From assembly GCA_030432655.1 (NCBI GenBank), contig JAUILA010000010.1:1-64000 (forward strand): a stretch of 64,000 nucleotides of DNA. The letters are read 5' to 3'. The position numbers were made by a program, and so were the translations under genes. Under the pieces are notes generated by a model that was not told the DNA's origin, did not search any database, and saw only the letters and a program-made list of their open reading frames with translations. Every line of letters starts with the position of its first letter. Within the stretch, counting starts at the first letter, position 1. This DNA is from Bacteroidia bacterium (GTDB lineage: Bacteria; Bacteroidota; Bacteroidia; Cytophagales; Cyclobacteriaceae). Below, in pieces: positions 1 through 8,727 of this stretch.

Positions 1-576
1 GGCTGAAGGTATTGCTGCCAGGGTGATGGCTGAATCGCAATCGTCATCTTCCAGGTCAGTGCCTGCATTGGCTACCGGCTGTTCGTCGAATGTTACCGAA
101 ATGGTAGCTCCATTGCTGCAGGTACCATTCGTCTCGGTCCAGGTAAAGTCATAGGTACCGTAGGCATCCACGGTCACCGTCGCGTTCGGACTGTTCGCAT
201 TATTAAAAGTGGCCGTTCCGGGACCTGCTGACTGGGTCCAGGTGCCCGTGCCCACACTCGGAACAGCTCCCAGCAGGAAACTCAGTCCGCAGGTGTCCCC
301 TCCGGTGCCCGCATCCGGGGTCGGGTTCTCATAATAGCTGACCATGATCTTAGCCTCATCAGAGCAGCTGCCACTGGTCTCCGTCCAGGTAAGTTCGTAT
401 TCGCCCGCAGCGGAAGCCGTAGCCACGGCAGTCGGACTGGTCGCATCGTCGAAACTGATCTGGGCAGGACCTGTCCACATGCCTGTACCGGCTGAAGGTA
501 TTGCTGCCAGGGTGATGGCTGAATCGCAATCAGCATCCTCCAGGTCAGTACCTGCATTGGCTACCGGCTGTTCATT
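1..576 (-). repeat. Near-identical 489-bp direct repeat inside the giant surface protein gene
   Basis: Bases 1-87 and 490-576 are nearly identical (a handful of substitutions), and both begin ggctgaaggtattgctgcc. The offset of 489 bp is 163 codons, so a pair of type C Ig-like domains is duplicated in frame. More copies may lie beyond the left edge. Such repeats can change copy number by slippage or recombination and can collapse in assembly. Confidence 0.8.
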
Positions 577-3228
577 AACAACGACATTCACGGTGGTAGC
601 AGGACTTTCACATCCGGAGAATGTCTGGGTAACGTACACCTGGGTTGTTCCTGCGATGCTGTTATCCACTACTGACGGAGAAGGGGTATAAGAGGCGCCT
701 GCCCCAACCTGGTTTGTGAGTCCGGCATCAGAATACCACTTAATATTAGTGCCTGTTGCTGTGAGTACAGGATTCGCCTCACCAGCACAAATCGGTGCCG
801 GATCAGCAGCGACGGGTGCGCCTGGCACCGCTAAAACAGTAATGGTTACTGCATCTGTTGCGCTCACGCAATTATTACCGTCCGTAATTGTCAGGAAATA
901 AGTAGTTGTTGTGGTTGGGGTGGCGACAGGATTGGCAATTGAATTATCACTCAGGCCCGCTCCGGTCCAGGAATATAAATAAACACCATTACCCCCAGCA
1001 GCTGAAGGACTTCCCCCTATTGTTACAGACGAACCTGCACAAACCGACTGATCCAGTCCTGCATTGGCAATTGGCAGTACATTCACTGTAACGGTAACCG
1101 AACTGGATTTAGAACATCCGTCATCATCGGTAACCGTCAGGGTATAGGTGGTTGAGGTGGAAGGTGTAGCCGTCGGAGCCAGAATATTCGGATCGCTGAG
1201 TGAAGCAGCAGGGCTCCAGCTATAGGTATAGTTTCCATCACCGCCACTGACTATTCCGCCCAGCGTAGTACCAGACCCTGCACATATATCAGCATCGGCA
1301 GAAGTGGCCGTAACTGTCAGGGCAGGATTTACCAGTACATCCACAGGTGTCGCATCACTTTCGCATCCGGCAACGGTCTGAGTAGCATATAATGTAGTAG
1401 TACCGGCTACACTGTTGTCAACAACCACCGTACTTGGTGTAAATGGAGACCCTACTCCCACCTGGTTGGACAACGCCATATCGCTGTACCATCTGATGGA
1501 GCTACCACTTGCTGTCAGTGAAGGATTGCCTTGTCCGACACAAATCGGGGTAGGATCAGCGGCAGCAGGTGCTGCTGGTTTAGCATTCACTGTAATAGTC
1601 ATTGCGTCAGCCACGCTGGCACATCCGTTGTTATCGGTTACAATCAGCGTGTAGGTGGCTGTGGTTGTCGGGCTTGCAACCGGATTCGCCAGTGTATTGT
1701 CGTTAAGAGGTTCTGACGAAGTCCATGCATAACCGTAAACTCCACTTCCGCCAATTGCTGAAGGGCTTCCGCCAATTGTTATCGATTCTCCTTCACAAAT
1801 AGTGAGATCCGGGCCTGCATTCGCCACGGGCAAATCGTGCACAGTAACATCTACGGGAACAATCACACTTGTACAGGTCGCTAGGGTTTCTGTAAGATAA
1901 AATCTTGTCGTTCCTGGAATTGTCACGTCCAGATCTGCCGGCGCGGGGGTGAAGCTGGCTCCGGTGCCCAGTAAAGTTGAAAGGGCCGGGTCAGCATACC
2001 AGTTATAGGTTCCGCCACTGCCTGAGGCATTTAGTGTTGGGATGGTTCCGTTTAAACAGATTTCTTCATCGGATGCCGAAGCCGCAGGTGGTGTGCTATT
2101 GACGGTTACTGTAACAACCGAGGATGCTGAAACACAGCCTTTGGAATCCGTTACGACTAAGGTATAGGGTGTCGTACTTGCGGGTGAAGCGATTGGATTG
2201 GCAATAGAGGTACTGCTTAAGCCTGTAGTGGGAGACCAGCTGTAGGTATAAGAACCTGTACCTCCGGTAGCAGAAGGACTACCACCGATTTCCACGGAAC
2301 CGCCGATACAGATTACCTGATCCAATCCTGCATCTGCCACCGGTGACTCATTTACCGTAACATCTGCCTGCGCCGCCGGGCTCACACAACCGGATATTGT
2401 CTGGGTTACAAATAATGAATAAATACCCGGGGTTGTATTATCCACCTCCGCTGTTGGTGTATACGTAGCGCCCGTTCCAACGAGAGTTGTCAGACCCGCA
2501 TCGCTGTACCAGTTAATCGTTCCCGCACCGGTAGCTGTAAGCATGGGAACAGCCTGATCCTGGCAAATCTCCTGGTTTGTTACCCCGGGTGCCGACGGCG
2601 TTGAATTAACTGTTATCGTTACGGATGAAACAGCGCTCACACAACCATTCATATCCATTACAGTCAGCTCGTAGGTGGTATTCCCTGTAGGAGTAGCGGT
2701 TGGATTGGCAGCATTGGCGTCATCCAGTGTACCAGGATTACTCCATGAGTAGGTATACCCTCCTGCACCACCGGAAGCTGACGGTGTTCCGCCAATTACG
2801 ATAGCATCTCCCTCGCAAATTGTACCATCACTTCCCGCATCTGCAACCGGGGCCGGGTTTACTGTTACAGCAGCTGTCTGTAATAAATAAACCGAACAAG
2901 GCACCCTGGAAACTTCCACCTTAATGGTCGTAGATGCTGTTATTGGATCAGAAGTTATTACAATGTCATTTCCGTCTCCCACTACTGTGCCGCTGATAGG
3001 ATTATCCGCAGCGTCAAAGAGCCGGTAATTCACATTATTTTGTGAACTGAACACGGTTATATCCACCGTTTCCCCGGCACAAATCGTCGCCGTTGAGGGA
3101 GATATTGTTTTAGTATCATCGCACTGAGCCAATGCGGTAAAGTCGGTTGCAAGAATGAACATCAGGACCAGCAATAATTTGGGTCCCCAGGTCAGTTGAA
3201 CTGGCATTCGGCTATTAAAAAATTTCAT
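1..3228 (-). CDS. Giant secreted Ig-like/PKD-like repeat protein (adhesin-like), C-terminus beyond the left edge
   Basis: The frame is open from an ATG at 3228 to base 1, so 1076 residues are visible and no stop is seen. Residues 1-35 form a signal peptide ending in ALAQ. After a first Ig-like unit, two repeat types alternate: type A (PVADAG..ICxGxxxxIGGSPSA..Y.YSW..TYTLTVTD..GC, five copies) and type B (ICxG..P.LTATG...WYSDAGL...GTGATYTP...TQT..GC, four copies), which resembles the CHU_C-associated Ig-like family. From about residue 830 a third type C (NAGTD..C...L.A.PSxGTGxW...TWTET.G.C) begins; at least two and a part copies are visible. Such proteins are usually exported by the type IX system and end in a sorting domain; that end is not visible here. 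It lies 25 nt after the lipoprotein gene and closes a five-gene run. Role as adhesin or matrix protein is inferred from the architecture. Confidence 0.85.
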   Translation of the reverse strand, partial: MKFFNSRMPVQLTWGPKLLLVLMFILATDFTALAQCDDTKTISPSTATICAGETVDITVFSSQNNVNYRLFDAADNPISGTVVGDGNDIVITSDPITASTTIKVEVSRVPCSVYLLQTAAVTVNPAPVADAGSDGTICEGDAIVIGGTPSASGGAGGYTYSWSNPGTLDDANAANPTATPTGNTTYELTVMDMNGCVSAVSSVTITVNSTPSAPGVTNQEICQDQAVPMLTATGAGTINWYSDAGLTTLVGTGATYTPTAEVDNTTPGIYSLFVTQTISGCVSPAAQADVTVNESPVADAGLDQVICIGGSVEIGGSPSATGGTGSYTYSWSPTTGLSSTSIANPIASPASTTPYTLVVTDSKGCVSASSVVTVTVNSTPPAASASDEEICLNGTIPTLNASGSGGTYNWYADPALSTLLGTGASFTPAPADLDVTIPGTTRFYLTETLATCTSVIVPVDVTVHDLPVANAGPDLTICEGESITIGGSPSAIGGSGVYGYAWTSSEPLNDNTLANPVASPTTTATYTLIVTDNNGCASVADAMTITVNAKPAAPAAADPTPICVGQGNPSLTASGSSIRWYSDMALSNQVGVGSPFTPSTVVVDNSVAGTTTLYATQTVAGCESDATPVDVLVNPALTVTATSADADICAGSGTTLGGIVSGGDGNYTYSWSPAASLSDPNILAPTATPSTSTTYTLTVTDDDGCSKSSSVTVTVNVLPIANAGLDQSVCAGSSVTIGGSPSAAGGNGVYLYSWTGAGLSDNSIANPVATPTTTTTYFLTITDGNNCVSATDAVTITVLAVPGAPVAADPAPICAGEANPVLTATGTNIKWYSDAGLTNQVGAGASYTPSPSVVDNSIAGTTQVYVTQTFSGCESPATTVNVVVNEQPVANAGTDLEDADCDSAITLAAIPSAGTGMWTGPAQISFDDATSPTAVATASAAGEYELTWTETSGSCSDEAKIMVSYYENPTPDAGTGGDTCGLSFLLGAVPSVGTGTWTQSAGPGTATFNNANSPNATVTVDAYGTYDFTWTETNGTCSNGATISVTFDEQPVANAGTDLEDDDCDSAITLAAIPSA

Positions 3229-3253
3229 CAATCTCAGTTTAAAAAATGAGCCC

Positions 3254-4522
3254 TTACGGCTGTAGTTCACCATTAGATTTTGTCTTGATCAGAAACATTT
3301 TGGTCTGGCTTTCCAGCGTTACGGTTCCGGTGAGGACTATACTGCCGTCTTCCAGTTCCGCCACCTGGCTGGCTTCCTCATTCTCCAGGCCGCCAAACAT
3401 TTTGTACCAGATTACATCAAAATTCTGATCGGTACGTATGAGAAAAATATCGGTCGAATTATTATTTATTTGTTCGGCAAGAATAATAAACCCGCCGTTC
3501 TGTGACTGTATAATCGATTTACCCACCGCATTATTGTAGGGCAGCGAAGCACCCGTATTCAAAGAATAATCTTCTTCTTCGTAGGCATAAGCGAGGTAGA
3601 TCGTGGATGAGTTAAACCCGGTGGAAGAATTCCACAGCGCCACCACATCCCCACCGGAGGTTGGCGTAATATCAGCTGCGGTCTCGATCGATGTCGTTCC
3701 ATTGATCACATCACCGGCAGGAAACTGACCATCATTCTGCAATGGAAATGAAATCAGGTTGGTCTGTGCCGTAATCCCTGTTCCATCCGATTTATCCGTA
3801 GTACCTATAAAAAAGTACCTCCCTCCCGGCCGGGCCTGTACGATCTTCTGACCAAGGTCCATACTTTCACGAAAACCGGAGATCTGACGCCATTCGACAT
3901 TAGAAACAGCCACCAAATCCTGGGTGAGCTGCAATGAATACACATCGGCAATATTACTGGGCAGGGTTTTGTCCAGCACGTTGCCGGTCCACCCGGCAAC
4001 CAGGACCTGTCCGTTGTCCATGATTGAAATGGACTCCACAACATCGGTATAATTTAATTCATTGGTATTCGGATCATTGTCATCCCTGAAAAAAACTGCC
4101 TCATTGATTCTGTTACCTTCCGGCCCGATCTTGACGACATAAATATCATATACATCTTCCTGAACTTCCAGATTGGCCGCCACGTAAAAATTACCGGACT
4201 CATCCCTGACCATACCCACGGTAGTGAGCGACCTTGACTCATCCAGGTATGGATACTGATTCTCCCAGATCACATTTCCGGTAAAGTCAGATTTCACCAT
4301 ATAAATATCTGTAGTCTGGTTTTGCCCTGGGGTTGTTCCCACCATGTAGATACCGGTGGCATCTATAATAATTCCTTTCCCGGTCTGGTCTCCGTTATTA
4401 CCAAAAAACTTAATAAAATAATCCTCATAGGTAGGATCAACGGTGTCCTTAGTATCGCAGGAAAGCAAAATCCCTGACAACAGGATGAATACGTAATAAT
4501 ATTTTCTCATTATCATCAGCAT
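3254..4522 (-). CDS. Lipoprotein with propeller-like repeats
   Basis: 422 residues. A hydrophobic leader ends in the lipobox LLSC, making Cys22 the likely lipidated residue. The mature part has about six to eight degenerate repeats of the pattern D-x-G-x-[IF]-Y-[ML]-V-G-T ... D-I-[YF]-[ML]-[VI]-K-[ST]-D-x-x-G-x-[VI]-x-W, typical of SBBP-like or related beta-propellers. It would be anchored in the outer membrane. The start at 4522 follows the stop of the preceding barrel gene with no gap (TAA then ATG), so the two are probably translationally coupled; inner ATGs at 4516 and 4510 are equally possible starts. No enzymatic motif is seen. Its place between an outer-membrane barrel and a giant Ig-like secreted protein suggests an accessory surface or assembly role, but that is inference. 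Confidence 0.75.
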   Translation of the reverse strand: MLMIMRKYYYVFILLSGILLSCDTKDTVDPTYEDYFIKFFGNNGDQTGKGIIIDATGIYMVGTTPGQNQTTDIYMVKSDFTGNVIWENQYPYLDESRSLTTVGMVRDESGNFYVAANLEVQEDVYDIYVVKIGPEGNRINEAVFFRDDNDPNTNELNYTDVVESISIMDNGQVLVAGWTGNVLDKTLPSNIADVYSLQLTQDLVAVSNVEWRQISGFRESMDLGQKIVQARPGGRYFFIGTTDKSDGTGITAQTNLISFPLQNDGQFPAGDVINGTTSIETAADITPTSGGDVVALWNSSTGFNSSTIYLAYAYEEEDYSLNTGASLPYNNAVGKSIIQSQNGGFIILAEQINNNSTDIFLIRTDQNFDVIWYKMFGGLENEEASQVAELEDGSIVLTGTVTLESQTKMFLIKTKSNGELQP

Positions 4523-5584
4523 TTATTTCCGGGATTTCTTTCTTCGTGGTTTATAAATCGGCTTCACAAATCCGATATTCAGGAGGAAATTATTCAGGCG
4601 CCTGTAATCATCGATATAGGCATAGCGGAAAAGCAATTCATTATTTCCATAATGATTCTCTTCATTCACACTATTTCTGGCACCTTGCATGAGGCGCAAG
4701 TCGATTTTAATATAGTTGTATTTAATAGGGAGCAACAGTCCGCCGCCCGCCACAAAACTGTACGTTATCTTGTTACGCTGGTCCATCACATTTATCGGAG
4801 GTCCTTCCACCCTGAATTCTGAAAATCCGCCGTCGGACTGCGACTTATCGGTCAGAACGGCTTCGCCGTTTGCACCAGTCAGGTAATGAATTCCAATTCC
4901 TGCGTATACATAAGGAGTGATCCGGTTCATTGAAAAACGGTAGCGGGCGAAAACCGGCAAATCAATCATCGTTTGAGTCTCGGTGAATTCCTGCTCATCC
5001 AGTCCGAATACTGATTTACTGAATTCATATTTCCGCTGGATCATATTCAATTCCGTTCCTACGCTCAGAAAATCATTCACTACATATTCAATGGAGATGC
5101 CTCCCTGGATCCCGATCTTACCTGAATAATCGGCTGTTCCTTCAATCTGAGACAGTGAATAGGGATGGATTACATCCACAAGGGTAGTATTCACACCCAG
5201 GTGAGCACCCAGTACGATGCGTGGCCGTGTAGTAAATTTTTCACTCAGGTACACCACATCCACCGGATCCAGCTCTTCGTCCACTTCATACAGGGGATCA
5301 ATTCGTAACAGCTTGAGATAACTGTCCTCGGCACTGATCGGATCATCCAGAAACAGGTAGGTCTGGGTAAGCAGCCAGAAAGCCTCTACCTTCTGCTGAT
5401 CACTGAACCCGTTATCCAGGCAGGGTTTCAACAGGGATGGAATGGAATAAAAATCTCCATTGTCAAATCTGTTCTGTGCTACATTCAGCGTTTCGCCGCA
5501 TGAGATATTCTGTGCCATTGACTTGTTCTGACAACAGATCAGCATTCCCAGCAGTGTAAAACCAATTAGAACTATCTTTTTCAT
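4523..5584 (-). CDS. Outer-membrane beta-barrel protein with N-terminal helical (TPR-like) segment
   Basis: 353 residues with a signal peptide (MKKIVLIGFTLLG..SMAQ, cleavage near residue 25). Residues about 30-115 are helical and TPR-like (VEAFWLLTQTYLFLDDPISAEDSYLKLL..DP). From about residue 120 alternating strands (GAHLGVNTTL, IGIQGGISIEYVVNDFLSVGTELN, PVFARYRF, ITPYVYAGIGIHYL, YSFVAGGGLLLP, NFLLNIGFVKPI) resemble the PorT/OMP_b-brl_2 type of small Bacteroidota barrel. The C-terminus is very basic (PRRKKSRK), unusual for a barrel end. It starts 2 nt after the nSTAND NTPase gene stop and abuts the lipoprotein gene, so it is in the same transcript. It is not clearly a PorP/SprF protein, though a comparable role beside a large secreted repeat protein is possible. 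Confidence 0.75.
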   Translation of the reverse strand: MKKIVLIGFTLLGMLICCQNKSMAQNISCGETLNVAQNRFDNGDFYSIPSLLKPCLDNGFSDQQKVEAFWLLTQTYLFLDDPISAEDSYLKLLRIDPLYEVDEELDPVDVVYLSEKFTTRPRIVLGAHLGVNTTLVDVIHPYSLSQIEGTADYSGKIGIQGGISIEYVVNDFLSVGTELNMIQRKYEFSKSVFGLDEQEFTETQTMIDLPVFARYRFSMNRITPYVYAGIGIHYLTGANGEAVLTDKSQSDGGFSEFRVEGPPINVMDQRNKITYSFVAGGGLLLPIKYNYIKIDLRLMQGARNSVNEENHYGNNELLFRYAYIDDYRRLNNFLLNIGFVKPIYKPRRKKSRK

Positions 5585-5586
5585 AA

Positions 5587-8500
5587 TTATTCGGTGCCTC
5601 CTGGTTTACATGTTTCCATTATCGGAATACCATTTCCAACATAAGCTTCCCATTCTTCAGCCGTCATATTCCTGCCCAGCATCCGGCATAATTCGCCGGC
5701 CATTAGCTCAGGACGGGTTGGCCATATTCTCAAATTGCCATCACCGCAAGCTGCATAGACGTAATCACCTCCCGGGGAGAACGTCATATCCCAGACGTAT
5801 GAATCGTTATCCGTTAATTCAATAGGGATTTCATTCCACTTATCAGTTTCCCATAATACAAGGCCACCGTCCAGACTTGACGAAGCAAGCAGTTCGCCAT
5901 TCCGGGAGAATTCCAAATCACTGATGCGGGCCTTGTGCATCCGAAGTTCGCGCACAATGGCACCGTCCGATGGATTCAGAATATGGAGCAGGCCTTTTTC
6001 GTCGCCCACAGTCACCAGCCTTCCATCTGGTGATACCTGGACAGCGTGAATGGGAGATCCGGGAAATTTGGAGAATAATTCAGCTTTGCCGGTTCGTACA
6101 TCGATCCGGTACACATTACCGCTTACGGTTCCTCCATACACATACCTTCCATCCGGGGACAGGTCGATGGTTTTCAATTCCTCCTCGGTCCGGGCTATCG
6201 ACTCGCTCTGCATATTTCGAAGATCATTGCGGCGAAGCTGTCCATCACCTCCTACAGAATAGAAAGTCACATTATCAATCAGGTGAATATCATTCACAAA
6301 TGAGGTATGGCCGGGAATGCGTGATGGTTCTGACCCCATCTGGTTCAGATCAATTACCTGGATCGAGGCAGAATCGCTTCCGACCAACAGGTAACGTTCA
6401 TTGGCTGTCATCCGCAAGACACGGTTTGGATACCTGTTCATATGCAATACGACCGGATTATCCCCGGAAGCAGTTCCGGTCATTACCACCTTACCCTGGC
6501 TACCGGTAGCAAACAAGGTGGTCCCGTCGGAGGAAACAGCCAGTGATCTGGCAGAATTTCTCATGTTTCCTTCCAGAACATTGAACCCGACTCCCTTGAA
6601 TGCGCGCAACGCATCAAACAAACCGTTATAGATATACGGATCATACCGCTTACCGCCATAATTCGAATTGAAATCATACGCGTGCTGGGCGAGTAGTCCT
6701 TTCAGGTTGTTATCTTCTACATTGACTGCTTTTACTGCCATGGACTGTGCCACTGAGCGGTAAAGGAGCTCATTGGCGCGCTGGTACTGCTCTTCAGCAC
6801 GCTGATATTGAACCAATGCATCCTGCCTGGCTTCTTCAGCTGCAATCCGTTGAGTAGTGGCAATATTTCGTTCGTTTTCCGCTATCTGGGCCTGTAACTC
6901 TGCGATTTCCCGCTGTTCCTCCGCATACAGGAAATTCTTCCTTGCCTGTTCAGCATTCTGCCTGGCAATTTCCTGCTGGTGCAGGGCCTCCTGCTCGTTT
7001 TCTACCGCCCTGGCCCGTTGTTCTTCCGCTCTTTGCGCTTCCTGCTGTGCCAGCTCAGCATTTGTCTGGGCTGCCTCTTTCGCCTTATCTGCTTCTCCCC
7101 ACTGGATGGCAGCGAAAATGAAGAACAGGATGGCAATAACCGCCAGGAACCCAAACAGCATGGCCAAACCACGTGTCCGTCGCAGAACTTTTCTTTGGTA
7201 TACCTCAGCTTGTTTCTGCTCCGCTTCAAAAGTGATCCGGCTGGTGTCCAGGAATACCATGGCACGCTCAAATGCCTCGTCATACCTCCTGGCCCATTCA
7301 TACGTCGGCTTCTGTTTCTTCTGCCAGTTGAGCGCCAGCTGAAGTTCCGGCGGTCTCCAAAGCCCGGTCTGTCCCATCTGGTACATGGCGGCTGCTTCAG
7401 ATAATCGCACGTACATCTGTGCTGATTCGTATTCTTCTTCCACCCAGAACTTCAGACGATCCCAGATACGCATTAAACTCTCATGGCTGATCTCCACCTG
7501 CGTTTCACTGGTCAGCTGCACAAACGGGGGTGGCATCAGAAAGGAACGACTTTGTTCCCGGAATTTTTCAATTACTTCGATGACCTCCTCTTCTGAATAT
7601 TCAGTCTGATTGACGATTGAACCAACAGTTGCAGCCCTGCGAATGCCAATATTATCTTTGCCCTTCTCCGTCAATGACTTGAAAAGCGTTTCTGCAATTT
7701 CTTTCTGGGCCGTGTCAAGCTCTTCAAATGCCTCATTGGCATGAAGTGATAAGGCTTCCTGAACGCCTCCGACGGCATGATAATGACGAAGATCAAGTGG
7801 TTCGTCTTCCTCACGGGTAGAAGTCCAGTAATCCCAGGTACGCATCAGCGCATGCTGGAGCACAGGCAACTGATCCTGTGTCCTGCCAAGGTCGGTTAAC
7901 AACTGATCAACCAGTTTATCACTGATGGTTCCGTCAGATGACCTTACCGGCCCCTCAATCGCCTCCCTTTTCTCAGAAACCGTCATCTGCGGAATCAGGT
8001 AATTACTCTGATTGATGATATTGGTCAGGCCATCATACCGGGCGCTGTATCCGATCTGATCCGATCGCATAGTAATGGCCAGGTAGACGGGTGAGGATTC
8101 CCTTTGAATGGCATTCAGCAAGAGCTCCACATAATGTTCCACCTCCTCTGTATTACCTGAATGGGCCTGGTAATGAAACAATTCCTCAAACTGGTCAACG
8201 ATTAGAAGGGTCTTTTTTGCCGGCTTTTGCCGGATTTTTTCAATGATATCAGCCAGAGCAGTTGGAGAATCTGTCAGCTGACGGATTATATTGGTATGTG
8301 AAACAGACAGGTTTGAAGCGGATTCGGGTGCACCCAGGAGCACTTCGGCCAGGTTGGCCACCGGCATGGTCCCGGGACGTGTAACCATGATCTGCCATTC
8401 CCCTTCCAGCGAACGTTTCCTTAATGTAGGAATGAGGCCGGCACGCACAAGGGATGATTTACCACTACCCGAATAACCGAGAATGGCCACGAATCTGTGA

Positions 8501-8667
8501 ACATTGAGCTTTTGAATAACATCGTCCACCTGCACACTTCGCCCGAAGTACAGGTCACTCTCCTCCACTCCGAATGGCCGGAGTCCGGGGAACGGATTTC
8601 CCCGGCCCTGGTCTCCCGAGGGCCTTTGGTAAGCATCTTGTCCCGATATTGGGTCGGTGTTTAGCAT
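5587..8667 (-). CDS. nSTAND1-type NTPase - transmembrane helix - coiled coil - WD40 protein
   Basis: 1026 residues. The N-terminus has the nSTAND1 lead-in NPFPGLRPFGVEESDLYFGR (24-43), Walker A GYSGSGKSS (64-72) and Walker B LLIVDQFEELF (154-164), followed by a helical region to about 480. Basic residues (RKVLRRTRG) precede one strong membrane helix at 501-523. Residues 524-650 are a heptad-rich Glu/Gln/Ala coiled coil. From about 700 to 1000 lie WD40-like blades (SPDGRLVTVGDEKGLLHIL; SRNGELLASSSLDGGLVLW; SPGGDYVYAACGDGNLRIW). By the positive-inside rule the NTPase is cytoplasmic and the coiled coil plus propeller periplasmic. STAND NTPases act as signal-driven switches. The gene is 60 nt after the carrier-like gene and 2 nt before the barrel gene. 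Partner and signal are unknown. Confidence 0.85.
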   Translation of the reverse strand: MLNTDPISGQDAYQRPSGDQGRGNPFPGLRPFGVEESDLYFGRSVQVDDVIQKLNVHRFVAILGYSGSGKSSLVRAGLIPTLRKRSLEGEWQIMVTRPGTMPVANLAEVLLGAPESASNLSVSHTNIIRQLTDSPTALADIIEKIRQKPAKKTLLIVDQFEELFHYQAHSGNTEEVEHYVELLLNAIQRESSPVYLAITMRSDQIGYSARYDGLTNIINQSNYLIPQMTVSEKREAIEGPVRSSDGTISDKLVDQLLTDLGRTQDQLPVLQHALMRTWDYWTSTREEDEPLDLRHYHAVGGVQEALSLHANEAFEELDTAQKEIAETLFKSLTEKGKDNIGIRRAATVGSIVNQTEYSEEEVIEVIEKFREQSRSFLMPPPFVQLTSETQVEISHESLMRIWDRLKFWVEEEYESAQMYVRLSEAAAMYQMGQTGLWRPPELQLALNWQKKQKPTYEWARRYDEAFERAMVFLDTSRITFEAEQKQAEVYQRKVLRRTRGLAMLFGFLAVIAILFFIFAAIQWGEADKAKEAAQTNAELAQQEAQRAEEQRARAVENEQEALHQQEIARQNAEQARKNFLYAEEQREIAELQAQIAENERNIATTQRIAAEEARQDALVQYQRAEEQYQRANELLYRSVAQSMAVKAVNVEDNNLKGLLAQHAYDFNSNYGGKRYDPYIYNGLFDALRAFKGVGFNVLEGNMRNSARSLAVSSDGTTLFATGSQGKVVMTGTASGDNPVVLHMNRYPNRVLRMTANERYLLVGSDSASIQVIDLNQMGSEPSRIPGHTSFVNDIHLIDNVTFYSVGGDGQLRRNDLRNMQSESIARTEEELKTIDLSPDGRYVYGGTVSGNVYRIDVRTGKAELFSKFPGSPIHAVQVSPDGRLVTVGDEKGLLHILNPSDGAIVRELRMHKARISDLEFSRNGELLASSSLDGGLVLWETDKWNEIPIELTDNDSYVWDMTFSPGGDYVYAACGDGNLRIWPTRPELMAGELCRMLGRNMTAEEWEAYVGNGIPIMETCKPGGTE

Positions 8668-8727
8668 GTCAGATTCAGTTTAAAAAAATTTCCGGCTCTT
8701 ACCGGCAGTCATAATATTTTTCAAAAA

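Noticed and set aside
6857-7342. Cys/Ser-rich plus-strand frame opposite the coiled-coil part of the NTPase
   Set aside because: It is the complement of Glu/Gln/Ala codons of the coiled coil.
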